Part shown: positions 25,288-34,017 of the stretch, piece by piece
How positions within the stretch are numbered: the first letter of the stretch is position 1
Layout of the letters: each line of letters starts with the position of its first letter
Origin: Proteobacteria bacterium 005FR1
GTDB taxonomy: Bacteria; Pseudomonadota; Gammaproteobacteria; Pseudomonadales; Cellvibrionaceae
Length of the DNA stretch: 64,000 nucleotides
Assembly (NCBI GenBank): GCA_026192395.1
Contig: WACF01000001.1
Span: 738,977-802,976 of the forward strand
Reading direction: 5' to 3'
The notes under the pieces: generated by a model
The model's database searches: none
Told to the model about the DNA's origin: nothing
What the model saw: only the letters and a program-made list of their open reading frames with translations
Made by a program: the position numbers and the translations under genes

Positions 25288-26994
25288 TCACTGTTGTGGT
25301 TGCGGAAGTCGCTGGAGATTTTGCTGTCCTCCCTGTTGAAACTGTTGGTCCTGCTGGAATTGACCCTGCTGCTGACCAGACTGAAGCTGGCCCTGCTGCC
25401 CTTGCCCGAATTGCCCGCCCATGGGGCTTATGTCCAGACTTGCCATAGTCTGCGTGGTCAGCGTCCCGGTCGGCTCCAGGCCACGCGTCCGCTGGTAGTG
25501 CTGTATGGCCTGGCTGGTCTGCTGGTCCCAAGCTCCATCGATTTGGCCGGGATCAAAGCCGCGCTGGCCAAGCGTCGCTTCTACCTGTCGCACGGTTGCG
25601 GGACTCGCCCACAAAGCCGCGCCAGCGCCCGCTGCCTGCTCCTGAGCCCATTGCTGCTGGTTCTGCCCACCTTGCCCGAGTTGTTGACCCTGCTGTGCGC
25701 CCTGTACTCCGGCAGCCATCTGCTGGTTACCGGTTTGCTGCTGACCGATTTGGCCCTGCTGAGATGGCTGTTGCTGAAGATTCTGTTGCCCCGTTTGCCC
25801 GAACTGCTGTCCGGGCTGAAACTGCTGTTGCGACTGCTGTCCACCGGCCATTTGCTGATTGCTAGCGGCCTGCTGCTGACCGAGCTGTCCCTGCTGCGAG
25901 AGTTGTTGTTGAAAACCCTGCGTACCAGCCGCGCCCTGTTGCTGTTGTCGTTGTTGACCCTGCTGCTGTCCCGCTGGACTCAATTGCGCAAGAGGTTGTT
26001 GTGTCTGCTGGTTTTGCTGCTGAAAAGCCTGCTGCGGTGACATCTGCTGCTGTTGAAGTGGTTGCTGTTGCTGCGGCTGTCCTTGGAACCCTTGCTGCCC
26101 GGCCGTGCTGAACTGCGAAAGTGGCTGCTGTGTCTGCTGACCCTGGCCCTGAAAACCCTGTTGCTGAGGCGAAATCTGTTGCTGCTGGGAAGGTCCTTGC
26201 TGTTGAAAACCTTGTTGTTCTGCCATACCCAACTGCTGACCCTGCTGAGAAGGCTGCGTCTGCTGAAACTGCTGCTGACCGGGCTGAGCGAACGGCTGTC
26301 CGGACGCAGCCTGCAACTGACCGGCCTGGGCCTGCTGCTGATACGCCCCCTGCTGTCCGGTGCCAGCCTGACCCAGCTGCTGACCCGCGCCGAAAATCTG
26401 CTGGTTCAGGCCGAGCTCTGCGATCAGGTTGGCATCCGGCTGGCCAGTCGGCTCGAGGTTATTGGCCGCCTGGAAATTTGCCGCCGCCTGCTGCGTTTGC
26501 TGATTCCATTGACCCGAAACAGGCGCGTTGTAGCCTGCCTGACTCAGCGCCTGCTGGATCTGTCGAACGTAGGCGGAACTGATGTAGACGGGAACACCCG
26601 GTCCCTGTACAGATTCCTGCTGCCACTGCATGTCCCCGGACTGAGCGAGTCCCTGCCCCTGGAGAACATTGGTGGCGCCGAGCGCATTGATGGTATCGAT
26701 GGTTGGTGTACCCGTGGGAGTGATTCCCCGAGCCTGCTGAAAAGCACGTAGTGCCTGGGCGGTCTGGTTGCTCCACTGTCCGCTCACATTGCCGGCGTTG
26801 TAGCCGAGGTTGTTCAGTGCTGACTGAATCTGCCGAAGCCCGGCGGTACTCAGGTAAATCGGTGCACCCTGTGCCTGCACGAATTCCTGGGTCCACTGCT
26901 GGTCGCCGCTCTGGCTACTCGCGCCCTGTTGGGCCAGTGCCGAGGTCGCACAGAAAGCGGACGCAGTTGCTGCGAGAATGTATCGCTTGTTCAT
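25288..26994 (-). CDS. Secreted Gln-rich protein with three peptidoglycan-binding repeats
   Basis: A 568-residue exported protein. Signal peptide: MNKRYILAATASAFCATSALA. Two PG_binding_1-like units follow (about residues 41-108 and 131-197), then roughly 280 residues of low-complexity sequence dominated by Gln with Gly, Ala and Ser, and a third unit near 485-550. Each unit has the form [I/L]Y[L/I]S-x3-[VL]RQIQ-x2-L-x3-GY-N/D-A-G-x-[VI]-x-G-x-W-x3-T. The units are preceded by a W-x-QE motif. Start: ATG 26994, with GAGGAAGAC before it. No catalytic domain is present. A paralogue with the same plan is at 44642 and a short one is divergent at 27422. The role is unknown: wall-anchored scaffold or matrix protein is inference. 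Confidence 0.82.
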   Translation of the reverse strand: MNKRYILAATASAFCATSALAQQGASSQSGDQQWTQEFVQAQGAPIYLSTAGLRQIQSALNNLGYNAGNVSGQWSNQTAQALRAFQQARGITPTGTPTIDTINALGATNVLQGQGLAQSGDMQWQQESVQGPGVPVYISSAYVRQIQQALSQAGYNAPVSGQWNQQTQQAAANFQAANNLEPTGQPDANLIAELGLNQQIFGAGQQLGQAGTGQQGAYQQQAQAGQLQAASGQPFAQPGQQQFQQTQPSQQGQQLGMAEQQGFQQQGPSQQQQISPQQQGFQGQGQQTQQPLSQFSTAGQQGFQGQPQQQQPLQQQQMSPQQAFQQQNQQTQQPLAQLSPAGQQQGQQRQQQQGAAGTQGFQQQLSQQGQLGQQQAASNQQMAGGQQSQQQFQPGQQFGQTGQQNLQQQPSQQGQIGQQQTGNQQMAAGVQGAQQGQQLGQGGQNQQQWAQEQAAGAGAALWASPATVRQVEATLGQRGFDPGQIDGAWDQQTSQAIQHYQRTRGLEPTGTLTTQTMASLDISPMGGQFGQGQQGQLQSGQQQGQFQQDQQFQQGGQQNLQRLPQPQQ

Positions 26995-27421
26995 GATGTC
27001 TTCCTCTTCCATTGAGCAATGAGTAGATTTTTTTTGAGTTTCGAACTCAGGTTCGAATGCCCGCTGCCCATCGCAACCCATGTGCCAGAAGAAGCACGTT
27101 CATAAGGCGCAGCCGCCATCTGCACGGAAATCTCTCCATTCAGCGGCGTAAATCAGGTCTGCAATTCCGCCCCGCGGATACACGTCGCTAGAAGAATCAA
27201 AAACGGCTGGACCGGAGCTGCATTTTCTACACGTCCGCAGCGAAGGACGCACCGAATGAACACTGCGCGCAGGCCGCAGTTTCCGGTCATGTCGGGTGAC
27301 GCGGCCGACGCGGCATGGGTTCGCGGCGTCCAGCGCGAAGCCTTTGGTCTGGATGCTGCTTGTGGCTGAGAAAAGCCCCGAGTCAAACGCCGCTAAAGGA
27401 TTCAGCTGAAATGAGGCAGTT
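26995..27421. other. Divergent promoter region between two peptidoglycan-binding protein genes
   Basis: This 427-base gap separates two divergently oriented paralogues. Short open frames here (up to 129 codons on the minus strand) have no ribosome sites or family features and look random. I could not identify promoter or operator elements confidently. Confidence 0.4.
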
Positions 27422-28306
27422 ATGGTCGACGCCGCGCAATGCCGCCCCCGTGCAATCCAGGTTTTGCTGATTACTGCTGTCACGATCACAGTGATGATGA
27501 ACGGGCACGGTCAGCCACTGACTCAGGAGCAAGTGAGCGGATCAGCGTCACCGATTTATCTAAGCCCCGCGTCGGTTAGGCTGATTCAGCAAACTCTCAA
27601 TCGTCAGGGGTTTGATGCAGGTCCCGTTGACGGAATCTGGGGGGAGCTGACACGGGGTGCTGTACAAGCGTATCAGCGTTCACATACGCTGGAGCCGACC
27701 GGAACGCCGACCGTCTCATTCATCGCTGCGCTGGGCATTGCAATCATCAACAGAGAGCCTGAACAGATGCGCGATGTTCAGGATCAACAGTGGGTCCAGG
27801 AGTACACACGAGGCCCCGGAAAACCGCTCTATCTCAGTCCCGCCCGCGTGCGCCAGACTCAGAAAACGCTCGCCGAACTGGGCCACGACCCGGGCGAAAT
27901 CGATGGAATCTGGGGCGCCGCAACCAGAATGGCCGCCGGCAATTTTCAGCGGACCCGAGGACTCGAGCCCACCGGCATGCCGACGCTCGACCTGCTTGCC
28001 GCGCTCGGTTTGAACGTATGGTCTTCGCCGAGCCATTCCGATGAGCAGTCCTGGCAATGGAAGCAGGAAGCGGCGACGGGTCCCGGCACGGTACTGCGCG
28101 CGAGTCCGGCCTTGGTGCGAAGAATCCAATTGATGCTGGCGAAAGACGGCTTTGATCCTGGCGAGATTTCAGGGATATGGGATTCTCGAACGGCGAAAGC
28201 GGCAAGAAACTATCAACGTACACACGGACTCGAACCGACGGGAACGCTCACGACTGAGCTATTGAGGTTGTCTGGCAGTGCCCTTCCGACGGAGATTCGC
28301 AAGTGA
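27422..28306 (+). CDS. Exported protein with three peptidoglycan-binding-like repeats
   Basis: A 294-residue protein with a hydrophobic N-terminal segment (AIQVLLITAVTITVMM, probable signal or anchor) and three successive PG_binding_1-like units at about residues 42-102, 135-196 and 215-280. The consensus matches the Gln-rich paralogue: YLSPA-VR-x-[TI]Q-[KQ]TL then GIWG-x2-T and LEPTGTPT. Unlike its relatives it lacks the long glutamine linker. No enzymatic domain is visible. It is divergent from the gene at 25288 and likely shares its regulatory region. Start ATG 27422 has a weak GAGG site. Confidence 0.78.
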   Translation: MVDAAQCRPRAIQVLLITAVTITVMMNGHGQPLTQEQVSGSASPIYLSPASVRLIQQTLNRQGFDAGPVDGIWGELTRGAVQAYQRSHTLEPTGTPTVSFIAALGIAIINREPEQMRDVQDQQWVQEYTRGPGKPLYLSPARVRQTQKTLAELGHDPGEIDGIWGAATRMAAGNFQRTRGLEPTGMPTLDLLAALGLNVWSSPSHSDEQSWQWKQEAATGPGTVLRASPALVRRIQLMLAKDGFDPGEISGIWDSRTAKAARNYQRTHGLEPTGTLTTELLRLSGSALPTEIRK

Positions 28307-28317
28307 CAGTCGCGCAC

Positions 28318-28342
28318 AAAAAAGGCGCCAAGGCGCCCTTTC
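28318..28342. terminator. Hairpin between convergent genes
   Basis: AAAAGGCGCC-AAG-GCGCCCTTT forms a stem with a single bulge and flanking A and T runs, placed between the genes ending at 28306 (plus) and 28371 (minus). It could terminate transcription from both sides. Confidence 0.6.
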
Positions 28343-28370
28343 GTTGACTTCATCACAGCTGCGTTTGCGA

Positions 28371-29708
28371 TCACTTCATCTTTAAAACGACGATGTCGTG
28401 GTTGAGCGGATCGGTGGCTTCGCGAATCTCTTTGACCTGCTCGACAGTAACCGGCGATGCATCATGGCCCCAGGCCTTACGCATGAAGGTCACCACATCG
28501 GCGATTTGCTGGTCGTTCAGCAATCCGCGGAAGTACGGCATGTCGTAGGTTTCCGGCTCGCCGTCAACGACGACGCGCAGCGAACCATTCAGAGCCAGGT
28601 TGATCAGCGATGATGGATCGGGATCCATCACCACCGGGTTGCCCGCCAGCGGCGGCATGAATTCGCCGTGACCACTACCGTCATAAAGGTGACAGGACAC
28701 GCAATACTCGTAGTAGGTTTGTGAACCGGTCTGATCGAACTTGAAGCTCGCCAACTGCTGCGCGGTGGACGGATCGTACTCCCATTTGGGGGTATCCTGC
28801 TCATGTACCACGGGCAGCGACTTCAGGTAAACCGCCATCGCCCGCAGGTCTTCGTCGGTCATGTACTGGGTGCTGTTGTTGACCACTTCCACCATGGTGC
28901 CGAAGGCACTACCCCAGCGGTTTTTGCCGGTCTTGAGGAATTTGACGATGTCATCCTCCGTCCAACGGCCGAGGCCAACGTTGTGGTCACCGGTGAGCGG
29001 TGATGCGGACCAGTGATCCAGCGGCGAGCCGGCCAGGAAGTCGGAGTCGCTTTCATCCAGACCTTTCTCCTGGAACAGCAGACCACGGGGCGTATGACAG
29101 GCGCCGCAGTGGCCGAGGCCCTGGGTCAGGTAGGCGCCGCGGTTCCACAATTCGTCCTTGCTCGGGTCGGGCTCGAAGCGCGCGTCATCCAGAGTCAGGA
29201 AATTCCAAACCGCCAAGGGCCAGCGGGCGCTCATCCACTCGGGGATTTCGTTGGCGGCATTAGCCTGTTTGACGGGCTTTACCTCGTTCATGAAGAAGTC
29301 ATACATCGCTCGCATGTCTTCTTCAGTGATCTTGGCGTAGGAAGGATATGGCATTGCCGGATAGAGGTGGTGACCGTCTTTGGCGACACCCAGGCGCATG
29401 GAGCGGTCGAAATCCTCAAAGGTGTAGTCGCCGATTCCGGTTTCCTTGTCGGGCGTGATGTTGGTGGTGTAAATCGCACCGAGCATGGGAACGGCCATCT
29501 TCAGGCCACCGGCAAAAGGCTCGCCGCCTTCAATGGTGTGACATGCGGCGCAATTGCCCACTCTGGCCAGATATTCACCGCGAGACATTTGTTCGCCGCC
29601 GGTCATTGCTGCACCCTCGGCTCCCTCCCCCTGGGCCGCTCCCTGGGCGAACAGGACGGGCGCTGAAACCGTTAGCGCTACGGTCAGAAAGGCTTTGGAT
29701 AGATTCAT
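28371..29708 (-). CDS. Triheme cytochrome c, dehydrogenase-partner type
   Basis: A 445-residue exported cytochrome with signal peptide MNLSKAFLTVALTVSAPVLFA and three CXXCH sites at about residues 53-57 (CAACH), 201-205 (CGACH) and 336-340 (CVSCH). This spacing matches the membrane cytochrome subunit of periplasmic alcohol, aldehyde or gluconate dehydrogenases. No dehydrogenase gene is adjacent, so it is an orphan here. Start: ATG 29708 with GAAGGATAACA; the longer open frame has no ribosome site. Possible role: passing electrons from a distant dehydrogenase to the quinone pool or the act-cox chain. Confidence 0.85.
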   Translation of the reverse strand: MNLSKAFLTVALTVSAPVLFAQGAAQGEGAEGAAMTGGEQMSRGEYLARVGNCAACHTIEGGEPFAGGLKMAVPMLGAIYTTNITPDKETGIGDYTFEDFDRSMRLGVAKDGHHLYPAMPYPSYAKITEEDMRAMYDFFMNEVKPVKQANAANEIPEWMSARWPLAVWNFLTLDDARFEPDPSKDELWNRGAYLTQGLGHCGACHTPRGLLFQEKGLDESDSDFLAGSPLDHWSASPLTGDHNVGLGRWTEDDIVKFLKTGKNRWGSAFGTMVEVVNNSTQYMTDEDLRAMAVYLKSLPVVHEQDTPKWEYDPSTAQQLASFKFDQTGSQTYYEYCVSCHLYDGSGHGEFMPPLAGNPVVMDPDPSSLINLALNGSLRVVVDGEPETYDMPYFRGLLNDQQIADVVTFMRKAWGHDASPVTVEQVKEIREATDPLNHDIVVLKMK

Positions 29709-29960
29709 TGTTATCCTTCCCATTGGCTTATTATGAGTAGCGCTACAGTGTAATTGAGAAAACCGGGCGGTGCTATGGCTTTTAGGCCGCGCGGTCGGGC
29801 TCTTTCCCACCGCTCAATTGCTTCCAGACAATTCTTTACGCTTTGCCGACCTGGTCAGCTGCTCCGCCACTCGGGCAGGTCGCTCTACTACATCCTTGCA
29901 CTGGTACACACATTGCTTAGCGCCAAGGATGAGCTATCGCCAAGATCAAGCGGAGTTGGC

Positions 29961-31562
29961 ATGACCAGCGGAGACAATCGGAGCGCCCGAGGAAAGCTGC
30001 GGCTTCTCTACCGGCTCGAAGCCTCCCTGGAAGCCCCGATGTTCGTACTCGCCCTGGTCTGGCTGTGGCTGTTCGTGGTTGAACTGACCGCCGGACTGAC
30101 GCCCCTACAGCAACGCATCGGCACGGTGATCTGGATCACTTTTATCGCCGAGTACCTGTTGAAGCTCGCAGTGGCACCTCGCAAGATCCCTTATATCCAA
30201 AAGAATCTGCTGACGCTGATTGCTCTGGTCATTCCTGCATTCCGCGCCTTCAGACTACTGCGGGCGGTGCGACTGATGCGCTCCGCCCGTGTGGTGACCT
30301 CGACGCGTTTTGTCCGCGCGCTGACCTCCACTCGCCGGCTGCTGCGGAATCTGGAGGAAGTTCAGGGCGAGCGCCCTTCGCGGGAAATCAATGTGGGTAC
30401 ATTGCTGTTCCTCAGTGGGCACCTTGATGTCGAGACCGTCCGAGGGTTTACCAGCAGGCTGACAGCCGCGGCGAAGACAGAGCTCGATCGCGCCAGCGGT
30501 GCGCGGTGGCAATTCCATCCGCCCCGTGAACTTGGATTGGAATCGGAATCACCACAACGCCCTTCCGCCTTTCTCGATGAGGCGAGCCGCGAGATGGCCA
30601 ATGGGCCCTTCGACCTGATCATCGTAATTACCGAAGGTGTTCTGGTTTCGCGTCGGCAGCTTGTGCAGCCGGGGCTGGCGTCTCCGACTGCGCGCTGCGT
30701 TTGTCTGTCACTTCCCGCTCTGACAAAGACCGGTCGCAATCGCCCGCCCCGCTCCTTGGACGATCAGACCGTAAATTTTAACGGCACCGCCTTGCTGCTG
30801 CACATGCTTGGTCATCTGCTGGGCCTGGATCACAGAGAGCGAAACGCGAGTGAAGTGATGGCGCCCTTTCGCTGGCGAGAGCTGGATGCGGCCACTCCCC
30901 GCTTCAGCCAGAGTGAAGAACGGGCCCTGAAGTTGCGAAGCCGACAATTACCGGAACGGGAGCTTCGCGGCAGTGGTCCTTTGGCAAGCCTTGTTTTTCA
31001 TTTTGTAATGATACTGCGTCACCCGAGAGAGGTGCTGGTCCCGCTGTTTCGCAGCAAGGCCTTCTTCCTGCCCTTCTCGCTGCCCGGACTCGCCACAGCC
31101 GCCGTTGCGCCAACGCTCATTCTGGTCTTCAGCGCTGAGACATGGGATGTGGGACTGAACATGAGCAGTGGCATCGCTGCGCTGTTTGCAATTCTCATTG
31201 TGCTGCTCGCAAGCTTTTATCTGGTGCGCATCCAGTCGCTGTTCTTTCCACGCAAGGAAAAACAAACCGTTACCGAACACCTGGCCGTAGCCAACGGCGT
31301 TGTGTTCCTGAGCATGTTGCTCGCTTGCCTTGGTCTCTTTGTGATGGTGGTCGCGCTGATGCTCGCCATACAGCTTTATGTTTTTCCGGAAAATTTGATG
31401 CGGACATGGCCGACGCTGACCGACCCCGAAATCGGCTGGGGCGATCAACTGCGTCTGGCGGTCTTCATTGCGACCGTGGGCGTTGCCACCGGCGCGCTGG
31501 CCGGTGGCCTCGAGAATCGGTCGGTGATTCAGCAGCTGGCCCTCTTCGAGGATGTACCCTAG
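29961..31562 (+). CDS. Voltage-sensor-like membrane protein joined to a degenerate metzincin-type domain
   Basis: A 533-residue protein of unusual architecture. The N-terminus has helices resembling S1-S4 of a voltage-gated ion channel: an acidic S2-like helix (ITFIAEYLLKLAV, about 59-71) and an S4-like segment with Arg at every third position (FRAFRLLRAVRLMRSAR, about 94-110). No pore helix or selectivity motif follows. A soluble domain then contains HMLGHLLGLDH (281-291) and a downstream SEVMAPF, closely resembling the metzincin HExxHxxGxxH zinc site and Met-turn, but the catalytic Glu is Met282. The C-terminus has about four more helices (from 365). Start: ATG 29961 with CGGAG spaced five bases. 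The next gene is 16 bases downstream. Confidence 0.78.
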   Translation: MTSGDNRSARGKLRLLYRLEASLEAPMFVLALVWLWLFVVELTAGLTPLQQRIGTVIWITFIAEYLLKLAVAPRKIPYIQKNLLTLIALVIPAFRAFRLLRAVRLMRSARVVTSTRFVRALTSTRRLLRNLEEVQGERPSREINVGTLLFLSGHLDVETVRGFTSRLTAAAKTELDRASGARWQFHPPRELGLESESPQRPSAFLDEASREMANGPFDLIIVITEGVLVSRRQLVQPGLASPTARCVCLSLPALTKTGRNRPPRSLDDQTVNFNGTALLLHMLGHLLGLDHRERNASEVMAPFRWRELDAATPRFSQSEERALKLRSRQLPERELRGSGPLASLVFHFVMILRHPREVLVPLFRSKAFFLPFSLPGLATAAVAPTLILVFSAETWDVGLNMSSGIAALFAILIVLLASFYLVRIQSLFFPRKEKQTVTEHLAVANGVVFLSMLLACLGLFVMVVALMLAIQLYVFPENLMRTWPTLTDPEIGWGDQLRLAVFIATVGVATGALAGGLENRSVIQQLALFEDVP

Positions 31563-31578
31563 GTTCTTTGGAGGTTTG

Positions 31579-32181
31579 ATGGAGTGGTTTCTCGACAATG
31601 CACAGGCAATATCCGCACTGGCATCCGCCGGCATGCTGGTCATTTGGAGCATGTACGCCTGGCTTTTCTATCAGGAATTTCGCCGGCAGCGGGGTTCGCA
31701 GTTGTTTATACACGAAGGCGGCAGCCAAGGCCCAAATGCCACCTGCATGCTGGTTAATCTCAGTAAGGAGCCGATCCACGTACTCTGCTCGATGGCCGCC
31801 TATGGCGATGAGACTGTGCAGCTTCACGATACCGAGAAAACCGACGGAGCAGGTCCGATCAATCGAACCAAACAGGGTCCATTGCAGATGGGTGAACTGC
31901 TGGAACTGGGCTCGTTCAAAAGAATCTGCCAAGCGCTGAATCTGCCGCAGAGTAGCGGCAGTGATGAAATCTCAGAGTTCGAAATCCGAGTCGTCGGTAT
32001 TCATGGCTTTCGGGAATGGCCGGTCGGAGCAAGGCGTCGTTTTCAGATCGATCACAAGACGTCGGAAATCTGGCCACTCACCGAACGTACCGAGCAACTG
32101 CGCAGCAAGCGGCACGCGGCGGAAGTCCGAAACTGGATCGCCAGTTGCCGGGCCAGAGGGCTGAGCGACGAGGGGGGCTAG
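31579..32181 (+). CDS. Membrane-anchored protein of unknown function
   Basis: A 200-residue protein with one N-terminal transmembrane helix (ISALASAGMLVIWSMYAWLFY, about 11-31) and a soluble domain. I do not recognise a family. The soluble part contains MLVNLSKEPIHVLCSMAAYGD, suggesting a beta-sandwich-like fold. Start: ATG 31579 with GGAGG at 31570-31574. It lies just downstream of the voltage-sensor/metzincin-like gene and is probably co-transcribed with it. Its stop codon shares the palindrome CTAG with the stop of the convergent antiporter gene. Confidence 0.72.
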   Translation: MEWFLDNAQAISALASAGMLVIWSMYAWLFYQEFRRQRGSQLFIHEGGSQGPNATCMLVNLSKEPIHVLCSMAAYGDETVQLHDTEKTDGAGPINRTKQGPLQMGELLELGSFKRICQALNLPQSSGSDEISEFEIRVVGIHGFREWPVGARRRFQIDHKTSEIWPLTERTEQLRSKRHAAEVRNWIASCRARGLSDEGG

Positions 32182-33437
32182 CACTGGCCCCCGCCATCAG
32201 CGGCGGAAAACATGCGGCGAGTCAAATAGGTACTGCTGACCCCGTGGATCACCACTGAGGTCGCGACCAGAAAACTGGCCACCGGCCATAGATCAGGAGC
32301 GCCTTGCATACCCGAATAGCTCAACGCGTAGAAGATGGTCGCCGCCCCGATCGGCCCGAACCATCCCGCAAAAGCAGCTTCGTTTCGCTTTTTCAGAGAT
32401 GGCAGCAGCGGGCTCAGTGCGAGCCAGAGTGGCAGGCGGCGAACCAACAGGATGGCGATCGCAAAGGGTAGCAATGTTTCGATTTGTTGAAGCCATTCGT
32501 TCAAAGGCAACACGATGCCGAGAGAGATAAAAAAAGTGAAGTCCGCAAAGCGACCGACGGCCTGGCGGAACTCAAACTGCCGCGTGGCGTCCCCGGCCGG
32601 GAAATGGCTCGACATGGATACGCTGGCGAAAAATACCGCCAGTAGGCCGTCCGTATCCATGACCCTTGCAATCGCCAGCGTGGCAAGTCCGGTAGCAAGT
32701 GCGAGAGGAAGCATCGACTCTTCGTCAGCCCAGTGTTTTTCGCGACTCCAGCTGTGAAGGCGCCCGGCAAGTGCGCCAATGACGAGTCCTATAAGAATAG
32801 CCACCCCGATTTCCCACAGGATTCCAGTCAGCAACCATTCGGAAAACGCTGCGCTCGGCTGCGTGTGCCGCAACAGCTCCACCGGCAGAAGTACTAACGC
32901 CAGAGCGGCACCATCGTTGGATCCGCTTTCAAGCACAATCAAGTCACCGACCCGGCGCGGAACTCGCTCGCGCGCCAGTCTCCCGGTAACTATCGGACTT
33001 GCCAACACCGGATCGGTGGGTGCGAGTACAGCGCCAAGTAGCAGAGCACCGAGGAGCGCATAATCGAATACCCAGTACGCCAGGGCTGAACTAATCAACC
33101 ACATCCCCGCCATCCCGATGGTGAGAACGATCAGAAGTTCAAGAGCATGTTTGCGCACACAGCCATGCGGAAGTCTCAGTGCGGCGCCTACGATGGCCAC
33201 CGCGAGAGTGATGCGAGCCAACTCCGTCAGCATGAGTGTGGCGGTGGAACCAGGCGCGATGTCGAGGGAAATCGCGTCGGTCACGAATGGACCGATGGCA
33301 GTGCCGATCAGCAGCGCGATGATCGGCTCGGAAAGGTGCAGGCGGTAACGGAAATAGCCCGCACTCGCACTGGTGAGGATGATCGCCAGTGCGACGACGG
33401 CGAGCATCGAATAAAATGTCTCTACCGCTGGCGTCAC
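32178..33437 (-). CDS. CPA1-family Na+/H+ (cation/proton) antiporter
   Basis: A 419-residue membrane protein with about twelve helices, of the NhaP/CPA1 type. Family motifs include GAVLAPTDPVLASPIVTG (helix with the TDP motif) and LIVLESGSNDGAALAL, which carries the conserved ESxxND-like ion-binding Asp. It exchanges Na+ or K+ for H+ across the inner membrane. Start is GTG 33437; GGGAGAGCAGGAGC lies upstream. It is shorter than many CPA1 members and lacks the cytoplasmic C-terminal domain. Together with the Mrp operon it points to a salt- or pH-stressed habitat. Confidence 0.88.
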   Translation of the reverse strand: MTPAVETFYSMLAVVALAIILTSASAGYFRYRLHLSEPIIALLIGTAIGPFVTDAISLDIAPGSTATLMLTELARITLAVAIVGAALRLPHGCVRKHALELLIVLTIGMAGMWLISSALAYWVFDYALLGALLLGAVLAPTDPVLASPIVTGRLARERVPRRVGDLIVLESGSNDGAALALVLLPVELLRHTQPSAAFSEWLLTGILWEIGVAILIGLVIGALAGRLHSWSREKHWADEESMLPLALATGLATLAIARVMDTDGLLAVFFASVSMSSHFPAGDATRQFEFRQAVGRFADFTFFISLGIVLPLNEWLQQIETLLPFAIAILLVRRLPLWLALSPLLPSLKKRNEAAFAGWFGPIGAATIFYALSYSGMQGAPDLWPVASFLVATSVVIHGVSSTYLTRRMFSAADGGGQC

Positions 33438-33453
33438 GCTCCTGCTCTCCCGG

Positions 33454-33978
33454 TCATCCGAACTCGTCTTTGCCGGTCAGCGACAAGTCGCCGGCAGTTC
33501 CTTTTCTAATTATTGAAAATCGTCCGTCACATTCCAGGACGATAGCTTCGACCAGGTCCATGGATCCCAGACCGCGATTACGGGCCACCATCTTCAGATC
33601 GTCCTCGGTCACCCGCTCTTCGAGCATGGCCGGCCGCAGGTACTGACCACGGTAGAAGAGAAGACTGGGGCCGGCCATGACCAGGCTGTGGACCCGCGCG
33701 GAGCGCACCTGCAGCCAGCTGATCAGGAACTGCAGGGTTATCAGCAAAACAAAGGCAGCCAACGCTTCTGCCAACGCAACCTGGTGGGCGGTAAGGACTC
33801 GTCCGAAGGCTGCGCCAATGGCGACTACGACCACGAAGTCGAAGGCGTTCAGACTCGCCAGGGTGCGTTTACGACTTAGGCGCAGCAGCAGCACGATGGA
33901 AAAATACGCCAGGGTTCCCACCACCAGGATGCGAGCGATCGGCTCCCAGCCGTTGTACCACCAAATGACCTCAGTCAT
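33454..33978 (-). CDS. DUF421/YetF-family membrane protein
   Basis: A 174-residue protein with three N-terminal helices followed by a soluble DUF421 domain (GPSLLFYRGQYLRPAMLEERVTEDDL). The motif SLNAFDFVVVVAIGAAFGR in helix two is typical of the YetF/YcaP family. The exact function of the family is not established. Start: ATG 33978 with GGAGAAG. It ends 17 bases before the CPA1 antiporter gene, and the two are probably one operon. Confidence 0.85.
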   Translation of the reverse strand: MTEVIWWYNGWEPIARILVVGTLAYFSIVLLLRLSRKRTLASLNAFDFVVVVAIGAAFGRVLTAHQVALAEALAAFVLLITLQFLISWLQVRSARVHSLVMAGPSLLFYRGQYLRPAMLEERVTEDDLKMVARNRGLGSMDLVEAIVLECDGRFSIIRKGTAGDLSLTGKDEFG

Positions 33979-34017
33979 TCCACTTCTCCTGCTTTCCGAA
34001 TCACCTGATGGGCGCGG

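Noticed and set aside
25294-26751. Leucine-rich plus-strand open frames
   Set aside because: They are the reverse complement of CAG/CAA glutamine repeats in the Gln-rich gene and read as poly-Leu by necessity.
30100-30350. Full voltage-gated potassium channel
   Set aside because: Only S1-S4-like helices are present. No TxGYG-type filter or pore helix follows, so the channel call is not supported.
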